Below are positions 1 to 5,885 of a DNA stretch of 8,342 bases, piece by piece; within the stretch, counting starts at the first letter, position 1; every line of letters starts with the position of its first letter. The notes below the pieces were generated by a model. The model was not told where the DNA came from, ran no database searches, and was given only the letters and a program-made list of their open reading frames with translations. Source of the DNA: Bacteroidota bacterium (GTDB lineage: Bacteria > Bacteroidota > Bacteroidia > Bacteroidales > Paludibacteraceae); the NCBI GenBank assembly GCA_022709605.1, contig JAKLIM010000150.1, forward strand, positions 1-8,342. Direction: 5' to 3'. The translations under genes were made by a program, and so were the position numbers.

Positions 1-476
1 GAATCTTCGGACATTACTTTCATATATCTGTATCCCCATTGTACTGTATCTCCTGATTTTGAATTAAAGTCGTATAAAAGCACTTCCTGTCCATCAAAAT
101 TTTGCGACCATAAACAATCTTTCATTGCTTTTATCTTTGCTGCACTTACATTGTAATCAGAAGATGATGTGTAATAGCCATTGCCAATGTAATAAATCCG
201 TTTGTCCTGCTCACGAATAGCTCCAAAATAAATATATCCGGGTTGACCATCCCTATTTATTTTTAAACAGATTTTTTTATACGTCTGATTAGCAATGATG
301 GTGTCACCATGCAATGTGAAGAGTTGTTGAATAGTGGTTCTAGCCATCTGAAACTGATAAGGATATGATGTGTACAATACCTGCCACTCAGCATTTTCAG
401 TTACTAATGGAACATATTGATTTCCAAAGGTGTTTATGGCGAATAAAATTGCGAAGAATAAATAAATCTTTTTCAT
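1..476 (-). CDS. Secreted protein, N-terminal part; probable T9SS-sorted family (partial)
   Basis: The frame is open from the ATG at 474-476 to the window edge, giving 158 residues with no stop, so the C-terminus lies outside. Residues 1-19 look like a signal peptide: M-K-K, a hydrophobic core (IYLFFAILFAI), then a small polar stretch. The mature part starts with a 'TENAEWQVLY' segment, then 'LHGDTIIANQTYKKI' (55-69), 'YFGAIREQDKRIYYI' (83-97) and 'EVLLYDFNSKSGDTVQW' (131-147). This order of short motifs is familiar from large Bacteroidota secreted proteins that usually end in a type A type IX secretion sorting domain. That C-terminal signal cannot be seen here, so the sorting route is inference. 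The gene is separated from the next one upstream by 112 bases without a clear promoter. Function is unknown; it is probably an exported or surface protein. Confidence 0.8.
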   Translation of the reverse strand, partial: MKKIYLFFAILFAINTFGNQYVPLVTENAEWQVLYTSYPYQFQMARTTIQQLFTLHGDTIIANQTYKKICLKINRDGQPGYIYFGAIREQDKRIYYIGNGYYTSSSDYNVSAAKIKAMKDCLWSQNFDGQEVLLYDFNSKSGDTVQWGYRYMKVMSED

Positions 477-588
477 AATCGTATCTTTTAAAAAATATAT
501 TGAATTAATAAAAAAACCACAGTTTAAATTCGGGTTGAAACAATCACAACGATACTGCACGAATTGCATCCACGCACAGTAGCAGAAG

Positions 589-1038
589 CTATTCCCGTAA
601 ATCCTTTTTAAGATAAATCATATCAATAAGTTGTATGTCGTCCTCGAACATCGGGTGGTCGTAATTGTCGGTAAAGAAATTCTTTACCCGATGCGAAATT
701 TCAAAACCACAACGATTATAAAACGACAAGATGGCCGGCGTTTCGCCAGTACCGACAAGCATTGATGTGTAATGGTTTTTGTAGAAATCGGAAATGAAAC
801 CGATCAATGCGCTACCGTACCCTTTGCCCTGATATTTTGGGTATGTTGCAATGTTTTTTAACTCGCAGGTTTCGTTATTTACGGGCACTACCACGCACAC
901 ACTTTTCAAATCATTGTCGTACAAAGCAAACAAGTCTCCATCCGGCAAATACTTTTCAATCATGTTTTCCTGTTCGTCGGCCAACAACAATAAATCAAGA
1001 AACTGTTTCTTATTTTCGGTAATTTTTTCTATTTTCAA
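589..1038 (-). CDS. GNAT family N-acetyltransferase, YvbK-like
   Basis: This 149-residue protein has the single-domain GNAT layout. The acetyl-CoA binding motif A is 'NIATYPKYQGKGYGSALI' (62-79), with the Q-x-x-G-x-G signature at Q70-G75. A beta strand and GTGE turn follow at 94-99, then 'ILSFYNRCGFE' (103-113), the usual motif B region. The C-terminal 'DNYDHPMFEDDIQLIDMIYLKKDL' resembles the Bacillus YvbK type, whose substrate is not known to me. The family transfers acetyl from acetyl-CoA to an amine in the cytosol. The gene starts 33 bases after the HrgA-like gene on the same strand, so it may be read through from the cassette. Its base composition is less AT-rich, closer to rsmA and corA, which suggests it is native and not part of the cassette. 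No clear terminator follows it. Confidence 0.88.
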   Translation of the reverse strand: MKIEKITENKKQFLDLLLLADEQENMIEKYLPDGDLFALYDNDLKSVCVVVPVNNETCELKNIATYPKYQGKGYGSALIGFISDFYKNHYTSMLVGTGETPAILSFYNRCGFEISHRVKNFFTDNYDHPMFEDDIQLIDMIYLKKDLRE

Positions 1039-1071
1039 AATAATAATGTTGTTTGAGGAATTGTTTGGATT

Positions 1072-2058
1072 TTATTCGTTTTCAGTCGGAATATGTTTGT
1101 CTTTGCAGTAAAGCTCCACTTCCGAGTCATTTGCGAAATAGTTATCGCAAAACTCATCAAGTTCTTTTTCAGTCGATTTATAATAGCGTTCTTCTGCTGT
1201 CATAAGTTTTTCTGTTTGTTCTATAAATTTCTCGAAGTCTTTGTTGATTTTACAAAGTTTATCGATAGTTTTAAAGTCTAATTCACGATATTTAGGAGGG
1301 AAAAGAACTTTGCTTTGATAAGGATTCGCATTCAATTCAATGATGCCAATCCCAAACGATTGATTTAGTCTTTCCATTTCTTCTATCAAACTATCGCTAA
1401 ACTCAAAAGCTACTAAATAACCATAGTTTGCCCAACTTGAATTTGAAACTGCTTGAAAATAAGCTTTTTTAAGTTCGCTATCGTTATTTATTTCTTTCTT
1501 TAATTCATACGAATTCAGTTTGAAAGTATCAATTCGATTTATTGATTTTAAAAAGTTCTGACTTACTTTAGTTTGTAAGTTTAAAAACTTAATTCCAACC
1601 ATGTCCGGGTGAGTCCATATTTGATTGTTATCTTTTCCGTTCGATTGTTCGTGGAAAATCGTCTTAGAGTAAATACTTGTGTTTTTTAAATAGCTACTCA
1701 ATAATTTATGTAAATCTCTTTCGTCGTAAGTTTTTTGTTTATCTAATTTATTAACTTTCGATTTAATTGGCTCGGAGGAATTTATACTTGTCGAACCAGT
1801 TAGTACTTCAATTCCAATATTCTCTTCATTTTTAGTTAAATAATACCAGTATGTTCCGTTGTCTTGTTTAATTCTTTTTACTCTTGTGTCGCCATTACGA
1901 ATAAAATCACCTAAAACAGCTGAAATTGTAGCACTTGGGGTTTTTGCCTGTAAAAAGTTATAATAGTTTTTCTCAACGATATTGTTATAAACAGCAAGAT
2001 AATTTGTGATTTCACTAATATCGTTCAAACTTAATAATACTGCTTCTTTTAGTGTCAT
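1072..2058 (-). CDS. HrgA/COG2958-like protein: HARE-HTH domain plus probable PD-(D/E)xK nuclease core
   Basis: This is a 328-residue protein. Residues 1-75 ('TLKEAVLLSLNDI', 'AKTPSATISAVLGDFIRNGD', 'TYWYYL') match the HARE-HTH winged helix found in HrgA-type proteins, restriction enzymes and RNA polymerase delta subunits. After a linker (about 82-108), a helix with acidic residues (YDERDLHKLL, 111-120) leads to 'WTHPDMVGI' (148-156) and 'NSYELKKEI' (182-190). P151-D152 and E185-x-K187 read as the PD and ExK active-site elements. A helix containing Q202 and a 'GIGIIELN' strand (236-243) follow, as in that fold. HrgA was named from Helicobacter pylori, where it replaces a restriction gene; no methyltransferase is present here. 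It is the third gene of an AT-rich run, 33 bases after the HEPN-like gene. The HARE and family assignment is fairly firm; nuclease activity is inferred from motifs. Confidence 0.8.
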   Translation of the reverse strand: MTLKEAVLLSLNDISEITNYLAVYNNIVEKNYYNFLQAKTPSATISAVLGDFIRNGDTRVKRIKQDNGTYWYYLTKNEENIGIEVLTGSTSINSSEPIKSKVNKLDKQKTYDERDLHKLLSSYLKNTSIYSKTIFHEQSNGKDNNQIWTHPDMVGIKFLNLQTKVSQNFLKSINRIDTFKLNSYELKKEINNDSELKKAYFQAVSNSSWANYGYLVAFEFSDSLIEEMERLNQSFGIGIIELNANPYQSKVLFPPKYRELDFKTIDKLCKINKDFEKFIEQTEKLMTAEERYYKSTEKELDEFCDNYFANDSEVELYCKDKHIPTENE

Positions 2059-2091
2059 TTCTTTACGATTTTATTTTTAATTTTTCAAGTT

Positions 2092-2826
2092 TTATATTTT
2101 GTCAAAGTTCTGAAATCTGATTATGGTATTACCTAAAATTAATCCACCTTCTTTTTTAATATTTAACTGTTGATATTTTTCATAAAAAACACCCTGATTG
2201 TTATATTTCTTCTTTATTAATTTTCCAATCAAAAGTGAAAGTATTTCAATAATTAATTTATCAAAATCACAAATAACCTTGTTAATATCATAATCTTCAA
2301 AATATTGTTGATTTCTTAGTAATTTTATTTTCCCATTTTTTAAATCTTGTCTTGAGATTTCAAATACATCAAATTTGTATTCTGAATCTTTATTTATTTC
2401 GTTATAATTGACTGAATGTGCTGCAATTTTATTTCTAAGTACGATAAGTTCATTTTTAGAGAATCGTTCTAAATATTTTTTTTTGTTTTGTAGTTTGAAG
2501 AGTTCAATTAAATTCTGAATAGCTAGTTTTTGTTGATACGCTGCATTCAAGACTCCAGACAATCGTAAATATCTTTCTCCAATATCTGAATGCCTTGCTG
2601 GACCTTGCAAATCAAATTTATTAAAAGATTCTTTTGCGAGTTCACTGTCATCAATTATGTATATTGCATTCAGTAATATATTCCAACCAAATTTCATCTC
2701 AAAGCCATAAAACGTCATTACATCTACTCTGATATCTGACGCACGTTTTTCTGGATTCCATTTAATAGCAAAACCATCAAGAATTTCCTTTAGAATTTGA
2801 TTGTATTCTTCAATTAATGTTCTCAT
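2092..2826 (-). CDS. Uncharacterised helical protein with HEPN-like RNKIAAH motif
   Basis: This 244-residue protein is not recognised at family level. It looks mostly alpha-helical and soluble. The most telling stretch is 'GERYLRLSGVLNAAYQQKLAIQNLIELF' across 83-110, followed by 'NELIVLRNKIAAHSVNY' at 125-141. R131-N132 with H137 gives an R-N-x4-H arrangement at the end of a helix, like the catalytic motif of HEPN RNases and HEPN-like domains (R-x4-6-H). HEPN proteins act in toxin-antitoxin and anti-phage systems, but many HEPN-like domains are not catalytic. No nucleotidyltransferase partner (MNT) is seen next to it. It starts 11 bases after the stop of the preceding gene and ends 33 bases before the HrgA-like gene, so the three are very likely co-transcribed. 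Base composition is strongly AT-rich. The HEPN reading is plausible but unproven. Confidence 0.75.
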   Translation of the reverse strand: MRTLIEEYNQILKEILDGFAIKWNPEKRASDIRVDVMTFYGFEMKFGWNILLNAIYIIDDSELAKESFNKFDLQGPARHSDIGERYLRLSGVLNAAYQQKLAIQNLIELFKLQNKKKYLERFSKNELIVLRNKIAAHSVNYNEINKDSEYKFDVFEISRQDLKNGKIKLLRNQQYFEDYDINKVICDFDKLIIEILSLLIGKLIKKKYNNQGVFYEKYQQLNIKKEGGLILGNTIIRFQNFDKI

Positions 2827-2837
2827 TTTAATTTGTT

Positions 2838-3656
2838 TTATATACTGTCCCAGAACTCAGGACTTTGTTGGTCCATATCTAAGTTGTCGTTATAGTATGG
2901 ACTGTCTGTTGTATTGTCATATTCATATGATTCAGTGTCGTCGTATTCTTCATAAATTACAATGTTATTGTTATTAGAATTGTTAATTAAGTTATGTGCT
3001 TTTACCTCATCTTGTTTAATTTTAAATATTTCAGATTCATAGAATTTTACTACATTTTGTACAAAGTTTAGTTTGAAATTTTTGATTTCACCTGGGTTTT
3101 TAAACGTCAATGTTAATGCTTTAACGTATACTTTTTTATGTAATTCCAATAACTCTGGCTCCATTATTAATGATTCTATGTTTACAATACCATTTGTTGG
3201 TTTTGAAACAAAAAATTTTTCAAAGTATGTAATAGATTTATTATAATCTGAAAGTGTTAATGTATTTATGTATTCCTTATTTAAAATGTAACATAAATTT
3301 TCAATTACTTTTCTGAAAAGAAATTTAGAATGACTGTCACCATTCATAATTGCATTAAGGATCGAAAAGGAGATACAATAGATAAATACATCCAATGAAA
3401 CTTTGTCTTCGTATTTTGGAGTTTCAATATTCTTTAAATGGTAATTGAATGTATTGATAATATAGCTTTCTGTTTCTTTTTGTTTGTCAAAACTATCTTC
3501 AACCAATCTCATTGATTCATTTTTGTCTATTATAAAACTACCTTCATATAATTTCTTCAATTTAAAAGATTTGTTTACAATTTTGGTTAGTTTAGTTGAA
3601 AAGTAATTTTCATGAATAATTTCATTCTTCATTTTTTTTACGATTAATGTTAACAT
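2838..3656 (-). CDS. Unrecognised cassette protein with acidic C-terminal tail
   Basis: This 272-residue protein matches no family I know. Residues about 17-215 are mixed, largely helical, with a 'DVFIYCISFSILNAIMNG' helix (89-106) followed by 'FLFRKVIENLCYILN' (112-126). That R-x-x-x-E-N-L helix recalls helical HEPN-like or abortive-infection proteins only loosely. Residues 224-231 are an asparagine/serine run. The last 37 residues (236-272) carry 13 Asp/Glu, many Tyr and no Lys/Arg, ending in F-W-D-S-I; this is probably a disordered acidic tail. The first ATG is at 3656, but the ATG at 3632 (Met9), preceded by an A-rich stretch typical of Bacteroidota leaders, is an equally good or better start. 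It is first in the three-gene run, and a candidate -7 box lies about 107 bases upstream of the first ATG. Codon use is very AT-rich. Confidence 0.7.
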   Translation of the reverse strand: MLTLIVKKMKNEIIHENYFSTKLTKIVNKSFKLKKLYEGSFIIDKNESMRLVEDSFDKQKETESYIINTFNYHLKNIETPKYEDKVSLDVFIYCISFSILNAIMNGDSHSKFLFRKVIENLCYILNKEYINTLTLSDYNKSITYFEKFFVSKPTNGIVNIESLIMEPELLELHKKVYVKALTLTFKNPGEIKNFKLNFVQNVVKFYESEIFKIKQDEVKAHNLINNSNNNNIVIYEEYDDTESYEYDNTTDSPYYNDNLDMDQQSPEFWDSI

Positions 3657-3762
3657 TTATATATGTTTATTTTCCTAAAACCTATTTTCCAATAATTTCT
3701 ATGGTATATTGTACATCTAATAACTAAATATTATTCCAAGTTCAATTGTATTTTTCCCCCCG

Positions 3763-3770
3763 CAAATATA
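3763..3770 (-). promoter_or_regulatory. Candidate Bacteroidota -7 box for the three-gene cassette
   Basis: On the minus strand the bases read TATATTTG, an exact match to the TAnnTTTG consensus of the Bacteroidota housekeeping sigma factor, followed by CGGGGGG. It points toward the gene starting at 3656 and would give a leader of roughly 95-120 bases. No TTG/TTTG -33 element sits at the normal 17-23 base spacing; the nearest TTTG (3798-3801) is 27 bases away. The stretch 3743-3770 is almost repeated at 5355-5383. Confidence 0.45.
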
Positions 3771-3861
3771 AACATTATTTGATTGATTTTAACTTATCAA
3801 ATAATAAACATTTGAACAAATTTATCATATAAAAGGAGATTATGAAGGGTGTTACGGAAGA

Positions 3862-4209
3862 ATGTGTGAGTTTCGGGTGCCTTTAATGGAATTTCAATCA
3901 AAAAAAGTAAAATCTCGAACCGCTTTAATCAAATCTGAAAGTGCTTTAATGAAATCTGAATCGTCTTTAATGAAATCTCAACCCTCTTTAGTGAAATCTG
4001 AAACTGCTTTAATGAAATCTCAACCCTCTTTAATGAAATCTGAAACTGCTTTAATGAAATCTGAAAGTGCTTTAATGAAATCTGAAACGTCTTTAATGAA
4101 ATCTCAACCCTCTTTAATGAAATCTGAAAGTGCTTTAATGAAATCTGAAACGTCTTTAATGAAATCTGAAACGTCTTTAATGAAATTTCAGCGGTCGAAA
4201 CTTGAATAA
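3862..4209 (+). CDS. Doubtful ORF made of 16 heptads (LMKSE-type repeat)
   Basis: The frame encodes 115 residues: sixteen 7-residue units followed by K-L-E and a stop. The first three units are degenerate. Units 4-15 read L-(M/I/V)-K-S-(E/Q)-(S/T/P)-(A/S), and unit 16 is LMKFQRS. The period is 21 bases, a multiple of three, so one open frame is expected whether or not the DNA is translated; the minus strand also stays open in two frames across the core. No ribosome site suits the ATG at 3862: the AAGGAG at 3833-3838 is too far away and sits only 3 bases before a different ATG at 3842, which opens a 14-codon frame. If translated, the peptide would be basic-acidic, leucine-spaced and possibly helical, without signal peptide or membrane segment. 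It is the only plus-strand frame worth listing and may simply be repeat DNA. Confidence 0.3.
   Translation: MCEFRVPLMEFQSKKVKSRTALIKSESALMKSESSLMKSQPSLVKSETALMKSQPSLMKSETALMKSESALMKSETSLMKSQPSLMKSESALMKSETSLMKSETSLMKFQRSKLE
3883..4197 (+). repeat. 21-bp tandem repeat array, about 15 units (13 well conserved)
   Basis: Fifteen consecutive 21-base units run without spacers. The core from 3925 to 4197 has 13 units built on a nearly constant TTTAATGAAATCT followed by a variable part. Five variants of the variable nine bases occur, encoding ESA, ESS, QPS, ETA and ETS. Their order (ESA ESS QPS ETA QPS ETA ESA ETS QPS ESA ETS ETS) shows repeated pairs and triplets, consistent with growth by unequal crossing-over or slippage of several units. 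The units at both ends are degenerate, as in ageing minisatellites. It lies between the divergent three-gene cassette and the convergent YCII gene. Confidence 0.93.
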
Positions 4210-4250
4210 AAATGATCTAACACGGTGACACGATTGTTAGTAGTTTATTG

Positions 4251-4598
4251 TCAGGGTGTTGCAGCTTCTCTAATTTCAATACTGGTATTGGGTCCGTTTA
4301 ATATTGGACATTTTATAGCCACTTTCGTTGCATCGTCGAGACTGTTGGCAAGGATAATAATGTAACCGGCAATGGAATTATTGTCCGAAATATAAGGTGA
4401 TTCAATAATTTCATTCGTTGATTTTAGCACTCGTCCTTGTCGCGAGAAGTGATTCCCTCCGTCTGCAAGTTGATCGTTGTCATCAATTTCATTTATCCAC
4501 TCCATCCATTGTTGCATGTAAATTTCCATTTGCTTTTTGGTGGGTTGTGCTTCTTTATTGGTTATGTCCATGCGGAAAAGCAATACGTATTCTTTCAT
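4251..4598 (-). CDS. YCII-related (DGPF-type) protein
   Basis: This 115-residue protein has the size and layout of the YCII-related/DGPF family. It opens with 'MKEYVLLFRMD' (beta strand), then a helix with 'YMQQWMEWINEI' (27-38), 'LADGGNHFSRQGRVL' (44-58), a degenerate DGPF-equivalent 'IIESPYIS' (64-71) and the closing 'AGYIIILANSLDDATKVAIKCPIL' (77-100) with 'IEIRE' at 107-111. These ferredoxin-like proteins are small, cytosolic and often found near ECF sigma factors; their chemistry is poorly known, and the catalytic His-Asp pair of true YciI enzymes is not evident here. The start follows an A-rich leader typical of Bacteroidota. It faces the repeat array, with 41 bases between its stop and the array frame's stop. 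The membrane-protein gene upstream on the same strand is 121 bases away, so co-transcription is possible but unproven. Confidence 0.85.
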   Translation of the reverse strand: MKEYVLLFRMDITNKEAQPTKKQMEIYMQQWMEWINEIDDNDQLADGGNHFSRQGRVLKSTNEIIESPYISDNNSIAGYIIILANSLDDATKVAIKCPILNGPNTSIEIREAATP

Positions 4599-4667
4599 TT
4601 TACTCTTTTTTTTTGTTTAATCAGTAAGTGAATGTATACAAGTTCAATAAATTTCCCGGATGAGCTG

Positions 4668-4694
4668 TCTCAATCGTCTTTTAAGAAATCTCAA
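4668..4694 (+). repeat. Decayed copy of the 21-bp array repeat
   Basis: This 27-base stretch can be aligned with the array units in the same orientation. It matches 23 of 27 positions of the QPS-type unit plus the start of the next, including the exact blocks TCTCAA, TCT and AAATCTCAA. It lies on the far side of the YCII gene, 470 bases from the array. A GCGGTA that follows at 4704-4709 recalls the GCGGTC at the array's right end, but that part is weak. Confidence 0.55.
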
Positions 4695-4719
4695 TCAACA
4701 AAAGCGGTATAAAACGTCA

Positions 4720-5190
4720 CTAAATCAAAATTCCTTTTTTAGCCATGACTTTACAATAGAAGAAAAATCCAACGGTTATCAATGAAAATGTTATGTCGGT
4801 GATGGATATTTGCGGACCGAAAACTTCCCAACGATTTCGGAATAGAAAGGTGAGAAGATCTAAACTGAGTTTCGAAATAACAACTGCTAACGATATCCAA
4901 ACCGCTCGTTTGTTGCGGAACAGAAGCAAGGCTCCAGCGATAAGTCCTCCGAATACATGAATGGTCCACAGAAAACTGAAAAATCCGGGGTAATTTGAAA
5001 AATATTCAGCTACGTTTCCCTTCGCCGGTATTGAGTTTATGTAATTCAGGTTGTTGATATGAATGCTGACGTAGTCGTACAACCCCACGAGGTAAATTAA
5101 AACAAAAAAGAATACCACCAGGAATAGATGCCAGGGTGTTTTGCGCCTGCTTGCCAGTGAAGGCTGTTCGTTTAATTTGTTGATGCTCAT
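4720..5190 (-). CDS. Uncharacterised four-helix inner-membrane protein
   Basis: This 156-residue protein has four hydrophobic segments: about 21-38 (HLFLVVFFFVLIYLVGLY), 69-91 (GFFSFLWTIHVFGGLIAGALLLF), 96-117 and 130-147. The opening 'RKTPWHLFLVV' and the 'GLYDYV' after the first helix, then 'FGGLIAGALLLFRNKRAVW' (80-98), resemble a common uncharacterised membrane family of Bacteroidota and Proteobacteria that starts TPWHLW and is sometimes loosely labelled 'sugar transporter'. I know of no demonstrated function. The basic N-terminus (RRK) suggests it stays cytoplasmic, and the C-terminus (KVMAKKG) is also basic, so both ends are probably inside. No cofactor or catalytic motif is visible. 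Upstream is a long leader of about 180 bases from a candidate -7 box at 5376-5383. The YCII gene lies 121 bases downstream on the same strand. Confidence 0.82.
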   Translation of the reverse strand: MSINKLNEQPSLASRRKTPWHLFLVVFFFVLIYLVGLYDYVSIHINNLNYINSIPAKGNVAEYFSNYPGFFSFLWTIHVFGGLIAGALLLFRNKRAVWISLAVVISKLSLDLLTFLFRNRWEVFGPQISITDITFSLITVGFFFYCKVMAKKGILI

Positions 5191-5375
5191 AATAAATTTT
5201 TTCTACAGTTTCGATGGTAAATAATTAATTAAAAAAAACAAAGTAATGATTTAAGTTGTGGGTTGCAATGCCTACTTAATTTTGATTTTGCGGCACGCAT
5301 TGACCCAAAATGCAAATTCGGAACTACGAATGTCCTGTTAAATCGGATGAAGGTGCAATTATTTTTCCCACACCG

Positions 5376-5383
5376 CAAATATA
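5376..5383 (-). promoter_or_regulatory. Candidate Bacteroidota -7 box upstream of the membrane-protein gene
   Basis: The minus strand reads TATATTTG, an exact TAnnTTTG match, followed by CGGTGTGGG. It points toward the gene starting at 5190 and implies a leader of roughly 175-180 bases. No -33 TTG sits at the expected spacing. The 29 bases 5355-5383 are nearly the same as 3743-3770, upstream of the cassette. Confidence 0.4.
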
Positions 5384-5500
5384 TATAATATTTTAATACA
5401 TTTAACATAAATGACATTAAATTTTAATGAAAAAATGGGTTGTTTGCAATAAATATGCTTGACAACTCTGATTTGCGACGAAGTGGCTAAATATGAATAA

Positions 5501-5640
5501 CCGCCTGTAAAACCGGCGGAGGTTGAACGTGTGCATAAAAAGCCCTGAAAGGGTTCAATGTAGTATAGTGTGCTGATATTGACCCCTTTCAGGGATCAAA
5601 TATTTGTTAGTTTACTCTTATCCGCCGGTTTCACCGGCGG
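5501..5640. repeat. Inverted pair of REP-like GC hairpins around a CCCTGAAAGGG inverted repeat
   Basis: Two related hairpins face each other. The first, 5501-5519, reads CCGCCTGT-AAA-ACCGGCGG with one T/C mismatch in the stem. The second, 5622-5640, is a perfect 8-bp stem with a TTC loop (CCGCCGGT/ACCGGCGG). Each has AATAA on its outer side, so they form an inverted pair. Between them, 5543-5559 (CCCTGAAAGGGTTCAAT) and 5578-5594 are inverted copies with one mismatch; each copy is itself a 4-bp stem with a GAA/TTC loop. The arrangement resembles the paired REP (BIME) elements mobilised by REP-associated tyrosine transposases, but no transposase is in the window. Confidence 0.75.
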
Positions 5641-5653
5641 TTATTTACATTTA

Positions 5654-5666
5654 GTCCTTTCAGGAC
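5654..5666. repeat. Small hairpin with TTC loop beside the REP-like pair
   Basis: GTCCT-TTC-AGGAC is a 5-bp stem with the same TTC loop as the neighbouring hairpins. It starts 13 bases after the second GC hairpin. Confidence 0.55.
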
Positions 5667-5685
5667 ATAGATAGTTCGCTTCGAA

Positions 5686-5745
5686 CCCGTCGCATTATAC
5701 ACTCCGCATTGCAAAGCCCGTTGGCGACGGGAATTAAAAAAAAAA
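5686..5745. repeat. Stem-loop module ending GCGACGGGAATTA(n), copy 1
   Basis: CCCGTCGC at 5686-5693 pairs with GCGACGGG at 5724-5731. It is followed by AATT and a run of ten A. The 24 bases beginning at 5721 (TTGGCGACGGGAATT plus A run) recur exactly at 6108-6131. Confidence 0.7.
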
Positions 5746-5752
5746 GGAAAAT

Positions 5753-5872
5753 TGTCATTCCGAGTGCGTCCGTAGTGAAACGTAGGGCAAGCGAGGAATC
5801 TATTCTTAATGAAAACACAAACCACAATGCAGTGATTCCTCATCCCGAATTGTCGGGACGTTACCAATGACA
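5753..5872. repeat. MITE-like 120-bp element with TGTCATT/AATGACA ends
   Basis: Terminal inverted repeats TGTCATT (5753-5759) and AATGACA (5866-5872) enclose a second inverted pair, GAGGAATC (5793-5800) and GATTCCTC (5834-5841), and a hairpin TCCCGA-ATTG-TCGGGA (5843-5858). The GTCATTCCGAG...GAGGAATC layout is a frequent intergenic repeat in Bacteroidota. No open frame for a transposase lies inside. Confidence 0.65.
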
Positions 5873-5885
5873 TAGTTGAAAATTT

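Noticed and set aside
807..1281. Plus-strand open frames opposite the GNAT and HrgA-like genes
   Set aside because: They lie antisense to well-supported genes, have no recognisable protein features and are shadows of the opposite strand.
3842..3886. A 14-codon leader peptide frame with a strong AAGGAG upstream
   Set aside because: Only 3 bases separate the GGAG from the ATG, and the frame is not linked to the heptad frame; too little to call a gene.
3883..4197. The tandem array as a CRISPR array
   Set aside because: Units are 21 bases and directly adjacent, with no unique spacers and no cas gene; the variable parts are five recurring variants.
4418..4631. Two plus-strand open frames opposite the YCII gene
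   Set aside because: They overlap each other and a clear YCII-family gene; their sequences show no family features.
4751..4969. Minus-strand open frame inside the membrane-protein gene
   Set aside because: It is a different frame within a convincing four-helix membrane protein and has no features of its own.
5229..5417. A 62-codon minus-strand frame upstream of the membrane-protein gene
   Set aside because: It runs across the candidate promoter box and its peptide has no recognisable features.
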